Source of the DNA: Christiangramia oceanisediminis
GTDB taxonomy: Bacteria; Bacteroidota; Bacteroidia; Flavobacteriales; Flavobacteriaceae
Assembly (NCBI RefSeq): GCF_022570735.2
Contig: NZ_JANCNS010000002.1
Coordinates: 434,001-498,000 of the forward strand
DNA: 64,000 nt
Reading direction: 5' to 3'
The translations under genes and the position numbers were made by a program. The notes under the pieces were generated by a model. It saw nothing but the letters and a program-made list of their open reading frames with translations, made no database searches and was not told where the DNA came from. Shown here piece by piece: positions 35,308 to 44,085 of the stretch. How positions within the stretch are numbered: the first letter of the stretch is position 1; every line of letters begins with the position of its first letter.

Positions 35308-36798
35308 TTACTGTTTTTCGAAATCCAATCTTTTCTTCTGTCCTGGAATCTCAGGCAGTTCTTCGGTGTACATTCTCTGGTAGGTAGGACTTAGAGCACC
35401 AGATTCAGAATATCCCTCATACCAGTTTGGTTTTTGCAGAAGACCAATTACAGATCTGTTACCTTTAACAGCTTCAATAGCAGTTGAAAGTAAAGGATCT
35501 GATACTTCACCCAGGACGCCTAAATTTCCAATATCTTCGGTTATTTCAATATCAGGGCTAAGACCATCAAAAGGTACACCCACATTATTTGCGTTTACCG
35601 ATTCATAAACCAGTGGCTGAATAGCATATTTATGATCTGGATTAGCATTCCCTCTACCGAAATCATCAGAATCATAAAGCGTTACAGAAGCCTGAGATTT
35701 TCCAACCGTCATATCGCCAATTATCACAACATCGATATAAGGTTCGAGTCCGTTTAATACCAGTTCACTCGCAGATGCCGTAGAGGATGAGACAATTGCA
35801 TACACTTTATCAAGATTCAGGCTATTGATCATTTCACCATCTATTGTATTTGTGAAGCGATTATAAAGCCTGTCTGGATTGTTCTCAAGGAAGTAATTCT
35901 GATACTTGTTATTCCATTGTTGCTTGGCAAAAATTTCATCGGTATACTGACCGGTAATCATACTCGCCAGCCTGGTAGCCGTTCGTACGCTTCCACCTCC
36001 ATTATATCTAAAATCGATAATAAGATCGGTAACATTATTGGCTTTGAATTCGGCAAAAGCTGCATTCAATTCCTCGTCAAAGTCTGCTACAAAGCTGTTA
36101 TACAAAAGATAACCTACCGGAGATCCATCTACATCTATCACCTTGTTAACCAGAATTGGATTTTCAGTAATGGTTTGTGTGCCAATAGTAACCGACTCTC
36201 CTGTTGGCGTCACTGTATTATCCACCAGCTCTGCTATTTCAAAAGTGATAGAGCTGCTGGCTAGAATTTCCCGGTAATTAGAAATGGTGATCTCCTGGCC
36301 GTTTAGCCTTCTAAATAGGTCACCCCTTTCAATATCTTCATTTTCAGCAGGGCTTCCAGGAATGATATACCTTACTACTCCAAAAAGATTATCGCTGTTT
36401 GAAAACCTATAGAGTCTAAAATCCACACCGGTGGTTTCAGAAATTCCGCTGAAACTATTTTCCAGGGCTATATAATCATCGGTGATAAAACTAAATCTAT
36501 CCTGTGGGATCGTTAAACCATCGTAAAAAAGATCTTCAGGAGTATCCCATTCCTCAAGATATTCATTAAGTTCGGTTTGGGTATTAAAATAATCGTCTCC
36601 AAGCACAACCACCTGGTCTTTATATACATAGATCTCGTTCATTCCTTTCCATACGAAATCCTTGATCTCTAGTTCAAGGTTTCCGGTTGGTTCCGGACCT
36701 TCCGGTTTAGGATTGGGTTCTATTCCGTCATCTTCTGAACATGAAACGAGAAAAGCTCCTGTTAGAAGGAAATACATAAAATATTTAAAAATTTTCAT
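35308..36798 (-). CDS. S41-family serine peptidase lipoprotein (CtpA-like)
   Basis: 496 residues. Lipidated Cys20 followed by SEDDG, a surface-export-type signal. A PDZ-like region (about 120-190, GVVRYIIPGSPAENEDIERGD) precedes the S41 core with IIDFRYNGGGSV (260-271). The catalytic dyad is Ser342 in TASASELV and Lys367 in VGKSQA, exactly 25 residues apart as in Prc/CtpA (452/477). It is thus probably active as a C-terminal-processing-type peptidase, here exposed on the cell surface. Monocistronic; divergent from a sigma-factor operon. Confidence 0.88.
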   Translation of the reverse strand: MKIFKYFMYFLLTGAFLVSCSEDDGIEPNPKPEGPEPTGNLELEIKDFVWKGMNEIYVYKDQVVVLGDDYFNTQTELNEYLEEWDTPEDLFYDGLTIPQDRFSFITDDYIALENSFSGISETTGVDFRLYRFSNSDNLFGVVRYIIPGSPAENEDIERGDLFRRLNGQEITISNYREILASSSITFEIAELVDNTVTPTGESVTIGTQTITENPILVNKVIDVDGSPVGYLLYNSFVADFDEELNAAFAEFKANNVTDLIIDFRYNGGGSVRTATRLASMITGQYTDEIFAKQQWNNKYQNYFLENNPDRLYNRFTNTIDGEMINSLNLDKVYAIVSSSTASASELVLNGLEPYIDVVIIGDMTVGKSQASVTLYDSDDFGRGNANPDHKYAIQPLVYESVNANNVGVPFDGLSPDIEITEDIGNLGVLGEVSDPLLSTAIEAVKGNRSVIGLLQKPNWYEGYSESGALSPTYQRMYTEELPEIPGQKKRLDFEKQ

Positions 36799-36932
36799 AG
36801 ACTCGTAATAGGTTAATAAATTAATAAGGCTTTAAAAATAGCTTAGTTAGGGCTAATCAAAAAATAATTGTAACAAAACTATTTGTGATTCGTCGTAAAG
36901 ATGAGAAGGCAGTATAAAACCAACCAAACCAA

Positions 36933-37442
36933 ATGAAAGAACGAACCTTCCTGAATATAATCGATCCTGTAAAGGATAAGATGTATCGCCTGGCATTAAG
37001 GCTCCTTACTTCGAAGGAGGCGGCTGAAGATGCCACCCAGGAGGTTATTCTTAAACTTTGGGACCGAAAGGAAAAGATCAAGCATTATGCCAATGTAGAG
37101 GCTTTTGCGATGACGGTAACTAAAAACTACTGTCTTGATCAGCTGAAATCGAAAAAGAACAGCCATTTGCGAATCGTGCATCAAAATTATGAAAGCAATG
37201 CACCTTCCTTGCAGTCAGAAATTGAAGTTAATGATGAAATGGCCCTTCTTGGCAGGATAGTTGAAAAACTACCGGAACAGCAAAAAATGATATTTCAGCT
37301 GAGGGATATTGAACAATACGAATATGAAGAGATCGCTGAAATCATGGAAATGAACCAGACCGCCATCAGGGTGGCTTTGTCCAGGGCCAGAAAAGCGATT
37401 AGAGAAAACTTGATAAAAAAACATAACTATGGAATTCAATAA
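36933..37442 (+). CDS. ECF-type RNA polymerase sigma factor
   Basis: 169 residues. Region 2 at about 12-75 (EAAEDATQEVILKLWDRKEKI) and region 4 at about 110-160 (LPEQQKMIFQLRDIEQYEYE, then AEIMEMNQTAIRVALSRARKAI). Its stop overlaps the next gene by 14 bp. It leads a four-gene operon with a membrane protein and two DUF4252 proteins, a combination frequent in Flavobacteriia. Confidence 0.9.
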   Translation: MKERTFLNIIDPVKDKMYRLALRLLTSKEAAEDATQEVILKLWDRKEKIKHYANVEAFAMTVTKNYCLDQLKSKKNSHLRIVHQNYESNAPSLQSEIEVNDEMALLGRIVEKLPEQQKMIFQLRDIEQYEYEEIAEIMEMNQTAIRVALSRARKAIRENLIKKHNYGIQ

Positions 37443-37875
37443 AATTGAAAAACTGCTGGAGCGCTATGACGAAGGCAGAACTTCGGTAGCAGAGGAGAAC
37501 CTGCTTCGGGAGTATTTTCTCAAAAATGAGGTGCCTCCACATCTAAGTTCCTATAAACTCATCTTTAGATATACAAGTGAGCAAAAGGATGAAAGGCTTG
37601 AGACCCAAACCAAAATGGGGTCATCCAGCAGAAAGATCGCCTGGTCTTCTATCGCAGCCATATTTATTGTGGCGGTGGGTCTGTATTTCTTTAATGAATC
37701 CAGCCAGGATCTGAACCAGAATGACATAAGCTCTGTAAGTGATGAGGAAATGGCCATTCAAAAAACCAAGGAAACCCTAAATATGGTATCCCAGTTGATG
37801 AACGAAGGAACTGCAGACCTCGTTTATCTTCAGGAATTCAATAAAACAACAAATAAGATTCTAAAAACCGACTAA
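37429..37875 (+). CDS. Putative membrane anti-sigma factor
   Basis: 148 residues: a cytosolic N-terminal helical part (MEFNKIEKLLERYDEGRTSV), one transmembrane helix at about 68-87 (KIAWSSIAAIFIVAVGLYFF) and a short acidic periplasmic tail. The N-terminal segment (KLLERYxEGxTSxxEExxLRxYF) is a motif seen in anti-sigma-like proteins of this phylum. Start codon lies within the sigma gene, so translation is coupled. Function is inferred from topology and position. Confidence 0.65.
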   Translation: MEFNKIEKLLERYDEGRTSVAEENLLREYFLKNEVPPHLSSYKLIFRYTSEQKDERLETQTKMGSSSRKIAWSSIAAIFIVAVGLYFFNESSQDLNQNDISSVSDEEMAIQKTKETLNMVSQLMNEGTADLVYLQEFNKTTNKILKTD

Positions 37876-37886
37876 TACTTTAAACT

Positions 37887-38411
37887 ATGAAACGACTACT
37901 AATTATTTTGCTAATTGGCCTATTACCGGCACTTTCAGTATCTCAGAACTTTAAAAAATATGAAGATATGGCCGGGGTGGATATGTTCACCGTATCTCCA
38001 CAGGCCTTTAAAATGGCTAATAAGATTGAAATGGGAGATGATCCTGAATCTATTGCCTATAAAAAATTAATCGATGGGCTGGAGCAGATACAGATCTATA
38101 AGACCACTAAACCCGAGGTTAGAAAGATGATGTCTACCGATGTGAAGACCTATCTGAACAAAAAACCTTTTAGCGAATTGATGAGCGTAAAGGAATCTGG
38201 GAACTTGATCAAATTCTATTCGGTTCCCGGAAGCAGTGACAATTATGTTAAGGAATTACTGATGTTCCTGGAAGGGGAAGAGAATAATGAACCCATGTCC
38301 CTAATTCTGAGTATTACCGGTAATATTAACCTGTCTCAACTGTATAAGTTAACCGAGGACCTTAACATGCCCGGAGCCCAAGAACTTAAAAAAGCCAATC
38401 AAAAATCCTAG
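37887..38411 (+). CDS. DUF4252 protein, signal-peptide form
   Basis: 174 residues with a signal peptide (cut after LSVSQ). The mature protein matches DUF4252 (KYEDMAGVDMFTVSPQAFKMA and LSITGNINLSQLYKLTEDLN). The family is of unknown function, secreted, and often encoded as pairs in sigma-factor operons. It differs from its neighbour in lacking a lipobox. Confidence 0.8.
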   Translation: MKRLLIILLIGLLPALSVSQNFKKYEDMAGVDMFTVSPQAFKMANKIEMGDDPESIAYKKLIDGLEQIQIYKTTKPEVRKMMSTDVKTYLNKKPFSELMSVKESGNLIKFYSVPGSSDNYVKELLMFLEGEENNEPMSLILSITGNINLSQLYKLTEDLNMPGAQELKKANQKS

Positions 38412-38414
38412 ATC

Positions 38415-39035
38415 ATGAAAACTATCAAAATTCTATCTGTACTGCTTTTCACCGCTTTTATGACTTCGTGTGATGACAGTAAAAGTCTGCAGAAATATTA
38501 CGTAGAAAGTCAGGAAGACACCGATTTTCTGGCCCTTGATGTGCCAACCAGTATGTTCACAAATCTTGAGTCTCTGAATGCTGAACAGCGTGAAACCATG
38601 GAAAGCATCAAAAAGGTAAATGTTCTTGCACTGAGAGCAGACCAGTATCCGGAAAAATTCGAAACTGAAAAAGCCAGGCTTGATGAGATCTTTACCAGCG
38701 AGAAATATAAGATGCTTATGAAATATGGCGGTGGGAACCGTAAAGCTGCGATCTATTTTACAGGGGAAGATGATGCCATCGATGAATTGATCGTATATGG
38801 ATATGACGATGAAAAAGGCCTGGGAGTTGCCAGGATCCTGGGAAAGGATATGAATCCGGAAAAGATCATGCAAATGATGAAATCCCTGGACAAAGAAGAC
38901 ATCAATATGCAGGGCTTTGAAACTCTTGCAGGTATCATTGATCCTTCTATGAGTAAGAGCGATTCTACTTCTGTAGGGAAGGTTAAGGATTCTGATGAAA
39001 GTTTGAATTCAGGGAATTCAACTTCTGAAGAATAA
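38415..39035 (+). CDS. DUF4252 lipoprotein
   Basis: 206 residues. Lipobox with Cys19 followed by DDSKS. A DUF4252 domain spans about 40-180 (KVNVLALRADQYPEKFETEK; AAIYFTGEDDAIDELIVYGYDDEKG). The C-terminal tail is Ser-rich and low in complexity. It is a divergent paralogue of the preceding gene, 3 bp away, and ends the operon. The pair may be an output or a sensor of the sigma factor. Confidence 0.78.
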   Translation: MKTIKILSVLLFTAFMTSCDDSKSLQKYYVESQEDTDFLALDVPTSMFTNLESLNAEQRETMESIKKVNVLALRADQYPEKFETEKARLDEIFTSEKYKMLMKYGGGNRKAAIYFTGEDDAIDELIVYGYDDEKGLGVARILGKDMNPEKIMQMMKSLDKEDINMQGFETLAGIIDPSMSKSDSTSVGKVKDSDESLNSGNSTSEE

Positions 39036-39054
39036 TATTTTTAATTAGTTGAGT

Positions 39055-39090
39055 AAAAAGCCCCGGGCAATGACTGCCCGGGGCTTTTTT
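39055..39090. terminator. Bidirectional terminator between the sigma operon and purB
   Basis: A strong GC stem, AAAAGCCCCGGGCA - atgac - TGCCCGGGGCTTTT, with T6. It ends 3 bp before the purB stop. Confidence 0.9.
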
Positions 39091-39092
39091 AG

Positions 39093-40430
39093 TTATATGC
39101 CCGTATAATTTTGTGGACTTATTTTGTGTAATTCTGCCTTGATCTCATCTGAAACGTCCAGCTCATCTACGAATTTTGAAATGCTTTCTTTTGTGATCTT
39201 TTCATTGGTCCTGGTTAGACCTTTTAGTGCTTCATAAGGATTCTTATAGCCTTCGCGCCTTAAAATGGTTTGAATGGCTTCAGCAGCTACAGCCCAGTTA
39301 GCTTCCAGATCAGCATTTAACTTTTCTTCGTTCAGCAGAAGTTTATTGAGACCTTTTAAGGTAGATTTAAAGGCAATTATGGTGTGACCAATTGGAACTC
39401 CTATATTTCTTAGTACGGTGCTGTCTGTCAGGTCGCGCTGAAGTCGACTTACAGGAAGTTTTGCCGCCAGGTGTTCAAATATCGCGTTGGCAATCCCAAG
39501 GTTTCCTTCACTATTTTCAAAATCTATAGGATTCACTTTATGTGGCATGGCTGAAGAACCAATCTCACCTTTTTTGATCTTCTGCTTAAAATAATCGACT
39601 GAAATATAGGTCCAGATATCCCTGTCAAGATCAAGCAAAATCGTGTTGATGCGTTTCATCGCATCAAAAAGGTTTGCTATATGATCGTAATGTTCAATTT
39701 GAGTGGTTGGGAATGAATGATGTAAACCCAGCTTATTTTCGACAAAATCGCTTCCAAATTTTTTCCAGTCGATCTCCGGAAATGCGACTTTATGAGCATT
39801 GAAGTTACCGGTTGCGCCTCCAAATTTTGCCGCATGCGGAATGTTGTTCAGGTATTTTAATTGTTCTTTTAGCCTTACTACAAAAACCGCTATTTCCTTT
39901 CCAAGTCGGGTAGGAGAGGCAGGCTGGCCGTGAGTTCTGGCAAGAAGCGGAATATTCTTCCATTCTTCGGCCAGGGATTCAAGCTTTTCGATTACTTCAT
40001 TTACAACAGGTAAATAGACAGCTTCAATGGCATCTTTTAAGCTTAAAGGAATGGCCGTGTTATTGATATCCTGTGAAGTAAGACCAAAATGAATGAATTC
40101 CTTGGAAGTTGTCATGCCTAACCTTTCGAACTCTTCTTTTAAAAAGTATTCTACGGCCTTTACATCATGGTTGGTTATTTTCTCAATTTCCTTCACTGCC
40201 TGTGCATCCAGGCTGCTGAAGTTCTTATAAAGAGCTCTTAATTTTTCAAAATTGGACTTATCTACATCCTTCAACTGTGGTAATCCCTGCTCGTACAGGG
40301 CTATAAAGTATTCAACTTCTACTTTAACCCGGTATCTAATAAGTGCTTCTTCACTAAAATAAGCAGCAAGTTCCTTTGTTTTCGACCGGTAACGACCATC
40401 TATAGGCGAGATTGCGGTAAGCGATGTCAT
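39093..40430 (-). CDS. purB: Adenylosuccinate lyase
   Basis: 445 residues. It cleaves SAICAR and adenylosuccinate with release of fumarate, in both IMP and AMP synthesis. N-terminal LTAISPIDGRYRSKT is typical of the long PurB form; the fumarase/ASL signature GSSAMPHKVNP (about 290-300) holds the flexible catalytic loop; LARTHGQPASPTRLGKE (about 168) and EFIHFGLTSQDINNT supply active-site His residues. Last of a sirtuin - HEAT-like - purB run. Confidence 0.95.
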   Translation of the reverse strand: MTSLTAISPIDGRYRSKTKELAAYFSEEALIRYRVKVEVEYFIALYEQGLPQLKDVDKSNFEKLRALYKNFSSLDAQAVKEIEKITNHDVKAVEYFLKEEFERLGMTTSKEFIHFGLTSQDINNTAIPLSLKDAIEAVYLPVVNEVIEKLESLAEEWKNIPLLARTHGQPASPTRLGKEIAVFVVRLKEQLKYLNNIPHAAKFGGATGNFNAHKVAFPEIDWKKFGSDFVENKLGLHHSFPTTQIEHYDHIANLFDAMKRINTILLDLDRDIWTYISVDYFKQKIKKGEIGSSAMPHKVNPIDFENSEGNLGIANAIFEHLAAKLPVSRLQRDLTDSTVLRNIGVPIGHTIIAFKSTLKGLNKLLLNEEKLNADLEANWAVAAEAIQTILRREGYKNPYEALKGLTRTNEKITKESISKFVDELDVSDEIKAELHKISPQNYTGI

Positions 40431-40468
40431 CTTTTACTTTTTAAAATTAAAAGCGTAAAGATACCGCT

Positions 40469-41032
40469 TCAAATCTTATCTGAAAACTCATGGTTCAATT
40501 TCCTTAGAATCTTTCTCGCCCTGGATTGGTATCCCGCACTGGCACCTGGAAAATCGTTTTGCAGAACAGCCTTCAATTCTGCAGCTATCCAGTCGTTTTC
40601 ACATCTTAAATCCCAGAGGGTCTGCATGGAAAAAACCTTTACAGCTATACTTTCCTCCCTAATCAACCATGAAAACGAGGTTTCCATAATGCTTTCTTTT
40701 ATTTCTGAAGGGAGATAACTGGTTTTTCCAGCTAATGAATCCTTCTCTGTTGCGAGGCTGAATATTTTTGCCAGGCATCGGTTAGCCGAAGAATTTTCTG
40801 AAGTTTTTGCATAATGGGTTAAATGCTTGAGTTGATCCATCAGCAAGTCAATATCTTTTCTGGCAAGGATCTCAAGACAGTAGAGTGCCTTGATACTTAA
40901 TTTCGTTTCATTCTCATTTAAAAGAGAAACTGCATCCTGGATCAACCGGGGTCTGCCTATTAAAATTTTGGCCGCGTTTTCTCTCGAGGCCAGGCTGGTG
41001 TTCATTTCCTGGAGAATATTACGAATCTCCAT
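40469..41032 (-). CDS. HEAT-like helical repeat protein, unknown
   Basis: 187 residues, all helical, with a spaced Leu/Ala pattern like HEAT/ARM repeats (KLSIKALYCLEILARKDID; SIAVKVFSMQTLWDLRCEND). There is no signal peptide or membrane span. Homologues next to purB may carry the label adenylosuccinate lyase by proximity, but no fumarase-family motif is present. It lies 3 bp after the sirtuin gene and 38 bp before purB, so co-expression is likely. A protein-binding role is possible. Confidence 0.6.
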   Translation of the reverse strand: MEIRNILQEMNTSLASRENAAKILIGRPRLIQDAVSLLNENETKLSIKALYCLEILARKDIDLLMDQLKHLTHYAKTSENSSANRCLAKIFSLATEKDSLAGKTSYLPSEIKESIMETSFSWLIREESIAVKVFSMQTLWDLRCENDWIAAELKAVLQNDFPGASAGYQSRARKILRKLNHEFSDKI

Positions 41033-41035
41033 AAA

Positions 41036-41716
41036 TCAGGAATTCAGCAAACGATCTACCAGTTCCGGCACTCCTTTTACCGCTGTTTTTTCAATAATTT
41101 CAAGTCTGTCTGATTCCCGAATATTTGGCCTGGGATCGATAAAATAGAACCGGGCATCCCGAGGGGCAAAATCTACCAACCCGGCTGCAGGGTAAACCTG
41201 CATGGAAGTACCTATGATAACAACAATATCTGCCGTTTCCATAATTTCAGCAGCTTTTTGAAACATGGGTACCGGTTCTCCAAACCATACTACATGGGGC
41301 CTTAACTGCCGGTTATGCTCGCAAAAATCACCTATTCGTATATCGTTTTTCCAATCCATCACCAGGTCATCATCAAAGGTGCTGCGTGCTTTCAGCAATT
41401 CTCCATGAAGATGAACCACCTGAGTGCTACCTGCCCGTTCGTGGAGATCATCTATATTCTGGGTAATGATATGTACATCGTATTTCGTTTCGAGGTCAAC
41501 TAGGGCTTCATGGGCCCTATTGGGCTGAACTTTTAATAATTGCCTTCTTCGCTGATTATAAAAATTGAGGACCAGTTCTTTATTTCTATCCCATCCAACC
41601 GGAGATGCCACTTCCATTACATCATGGCCTTCCCAAAGCCCATCGGCATCGCGAAAGGTTTTAATACCGCTTTCAGCACTTATTCCTGCACCGCTTAATA
41701 TGACCAGCTTCTTCAT
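41036..41716 (-). CDS. Class III sirtuin lacking a zinc finger (NAD-dependent deacylase)
   Basis: 226 residues. NAD-binding GAGISAESGI (9-18) and FRDADGLW (21-28), TQNIDDLHERAG (85-96) and catalytic His104 in HLHGE. Tyr53 and Arg56 (FYNQRRR) form the YxxR motif of class III sirtuins, which bind succinyl or other acidic acyl groups. The zinc-binding cysteines normally placed between the catalytic His and LRPHVVWFGE are absent; only Cys132 remains in that loop. Co-transcribed with a HEAT-like gene and purB. Confidence 0.88.
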   Translation of the reverse strand: MKKLVILSGAGISAESGIKTFRDADGLWEGHDVMEVASPVGWDRNKELVLNFYNQRRRQLLKVQPNRAHEALVDLETKYDVHIITQNIDDLHERAGSTQVVHLHGELLKARSTFDDDLVMDWKNDIRIGDFCEHNRQLRPHVVWFGEPVPMFQKAAEIMETADIVVIIGTSMQVYPAAGLVDFAPRDARFYFIDPRPNIRESDRLEIIEKTAVKGVPELVDRLLNS

Positions 41717-41850
41717 GTTAACAAAAAATTAAGATGGTTTTTTGATTTAATTAACGTCCGGCAGCTCTCCTAAGCCCGTAAGTAAGGTAGATCAGAAAAG
41801 TAAAATATGCTTTTCACCAAAAAATTAATTAATCAAATTTAATTGAACTT

Positions 41851-43809
41851 ATGAAAAATTTATTCCAAATGCTACTAATGGCCATGCCTTTTCTAATTAT
41901 GAGTTGTAGTAGCGATGACGACCTGCCTGTTGATGAAGGCGATGATTTTATGGGCGAGGTCACGACCTTCGACCTTTCTTCTACCATGAACTCTTCGGTT
42001 TCAGGAACCGCCACCTTTACCGAGAATGAAGATGGAAGTACTACTGTAGAACTGGACCTGGATGGCACGACCTCAGGTATGCATCCTGCTCACATTCATT
42101 ATAATTCGGCAGCTGAAGGAGGAGATATAGCCATTTCCCTCGATCCTGTTGATGGATCTTCAGGAATGAGTACTACTACATTTTCTGCTCTGGATGATGG
42201 TACTTCAATAACTTATATGGAGGCTATCGAGTTTGATGGATACATCAATGTTCACCTGAGCGCAGATGACCTTGCTACCTTAATCGCCCAGGGTGATATA
42301 GGTGAAAATGACCTTACTGGAGAATCAAAATCCTACACGCTTGAATCCCGTGACGTTGACGGAATTATGGGGAGCGTGATGTTTGAAGAAAGAATGAACG
42401 GCGAGGCCCTTGCGACTATTATGCTAGACAATACACCTGACGGTGGCATGCACCCGGCACATATTCACATGAATACAGCTGCTGAAGGGGGTGATATAGC
42501 CTTCACGTTCAATCCTGTTAATGGGGATTCTGGAATGAGTATGACCAACGTAGCAGCACTTGACGATGGTAGTATGTTTGGCTATGATGCCGTACTGGAC
42601 TACGATGGTTACGTAAATGTACATTTAAGCAGTGATGATCTTGGTACCCTGGTTGCCCAGGGAGATATTGGACAGAACGAACTTACCGGTGAATCAAAAA
42701 CCTATGAGCTGGAATCTAAAGATGTAGAAGGAATTATGGGAACTGCCACTTTTGAAGAGCGAGTTAATGGAGAAGCCCTGGCAACCCTGATGCTTGAAAA
42801 CACCCCTGAAGATGGAATACACCCTGCTCATATTCATATGAATACTGCTATTGAAGGTGGAGATATCGCTTTTACTTTCAACCCTGTTATGGGAGACAGC
42901 GGGATGAGCATGACCAATGTAGCAGAACTTAATGATGGTACTATGTTTGGTTATGATGACTTGCTGAATTATGATGGATACATCAATGTACATTTGAGTG
43001 CAGATGATCTTGGTACTCTGGTAGCCCAGGGAGATATTGGACAAAATGAACTCACCGGGGAAACTAAAACCTATGACCTTGGATCTAAGGATGTGGACGG
43101 AATAATGGGAAGCGTGGTTTTCGAAGAAAGAATAAATGGTGAAGCCCTTGCGACTATTATGCTGGACAATACACCTGATGGAGGAATGCATCCGGCACAC
43201 ATCCATATGAACACGGCAGCAGAAGGCGGTGATATCGCTTTTACCTTTAACATGGTTAATGGAAGTACCGGAATGAGTATGACCAATGTTGCGAGTCTTG
43301 ATGACGGAAGCTTGTTCGGGTATGAAGAAGTATTAGATTATGATGGTTATGTGAACGTTCATTTAAGCGCTGATCAACTAGGTGTGATTGTAGCCCAGGG
43401 AGATATTGGCCAGAATGACCTTACCGGAGAATCTGCAACTTACGATCTAGGTAGTGTAGATATTGATGGAATTATGGGTACTGCCATGTTCGAAGAAAGG
43501 GTGAATGGAGAAACTTTGGTGACACTATCTATTCAGAATACTCCTGTAGATGGAATGCATCCCGCTCATATACATATGGGATCGGTTGCTGAAGCACCTG
43601 GTGATATCGCTATCACACTTAATAGTGTAATGGGCGAAACCGGGATGAGCCTTACCAATGTTAGTGAATTTAATGCTGCTGAAGGTGAAGAGGCTGAAAT
43701 GGTCGATTTCCAAACCTTGACCATGTATGATGGATATATCAATGTTCACCTGAGTGCCGAGCAGCTTGATGTGCTGGTTGCGCAGGGTAATATTGGTTCC
43801 AACGAATAA
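41851..43809 (+). CDS. Surface lipoprotein with five CHRD domains
   Basis: 652 residues. Lipidated Cys19 followed by SSDDD, a surface-export signal. The rest is five CHRD domains in tandem; HPAHIH begins at residues 78, 201, 324, 447 and 570, a period of exactly 123. Each domain also has DGYxNVHLS and AQGDIG. Domains 2-4 share MTNVAxLxDG; the last has the distinctive GSVAEAPGDIAI. The histidine clusters could bind metal, but CHRD function in bacteria is not established. No enzyme motif is seen. It has its own terminator; a two-domain paralogue follows. Confidence 0.85.
   Translation: MKNLFQMLLMAMPFLIMSCSSDDDLPVDEGDDFMGEVTTFDLSSTMNSSVSGTATFTENEDGSTTVELDLDGTTSGMHPAHIHYNSAAEGGDIAISLDPVDGSSGMSTTTFSALDDGTSITYMEAIEFDGYINVHLSADDLATLIAQGDIGENDLTGESKSYTLESRDVDGIMGSVMFEERMNGEALATIMLDNTPDGGMHPAHIHMNTAAEGGDIAFTFNPVNGDSGMSMTNVAALDDGSMFGYDAVLDYDGYVNVHLSSDDLGTLVAQGDIGQNELTGESKTYELESKDVEGIMGTATFEERVNGEALATLMLENTPEDGIHPAHIHMNTAIEGGDIAFTFNPVMGDSGMSMTNVAELNDGTMFGYDDLLNYDGYINVHLSADDLGTLVAQGDIGQNELTGETKTYDLGSKDVDGIMGSVVFEERINGEALATIMLDNTPDGGMHPAHIHMNTAAEGGDIAFTFNMVNGSTGMSMTNVASLDDGSLFGYEEVLDYDGYVNVHLSADQLGVIVAQGDIGQNDLTGESATYDLGSVDIDGIMGTAMFEERVNGETLVTLSIQNTPVDGMHPAHIHMGSVAEAPGDIAITLNSVMGETGMSLTNVSEFNAAEGEEAEMVDFQTLTMYDGYINVHLSAEQLDVLVAQGNIGSNE
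41959..43806 (+). repeat. Five tandem coding repeats of 369 bp (CHRD domains)
   Basis: Unit starts are near 41959, 42328, 42697, 43066 and 43435. Protein identity between units is high, while codon choice differs at many third positions (for example around HPAHIH at 42451 and 43189), which points to old duplications kept by selection rather than very recent copying. Confidence 0.85.
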
Positions 43810-43830
43810 TACTGAGGTCCTCTGAGATTT

Positions 43831-43862
43831 TAATACCCGGCCATGTGCCGGGTATTTTTTTG
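43831..43862 (+). terminator. Terminator of the five-domain CHRD gene
   Basis: AATACCCGGC - catgt - GCCGGGTATT followed by T6. Confidence 0.85.
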
Positions 43863-44085
43863 TCCAGGCCTGTGCAACAGAATTTTAAACGATCCTTTTA
43901 AAAATTTTTATGATAATTACAGGGATAAGTTAAAGAAAGTTACATTTTATAGTTTGTAGGGCCAGAACTCACAACCTGGAGTTAAAATTAGTTACTTCAA
44001 ATAGATTTTAGGAAAACTTTCACTCCATCTACTAACGGATTTCCCACCTTCGAAGCATAAGAACTTAAATTAAAATTGTTTAGAA

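Noticed and set aside
42694-43206. Minus-strand open frame of 170 codons
   Set aside because: It is antisense to the CHRD repeats; its length follows from the repeated codon pattern of the real gene and its sequence has no family features.
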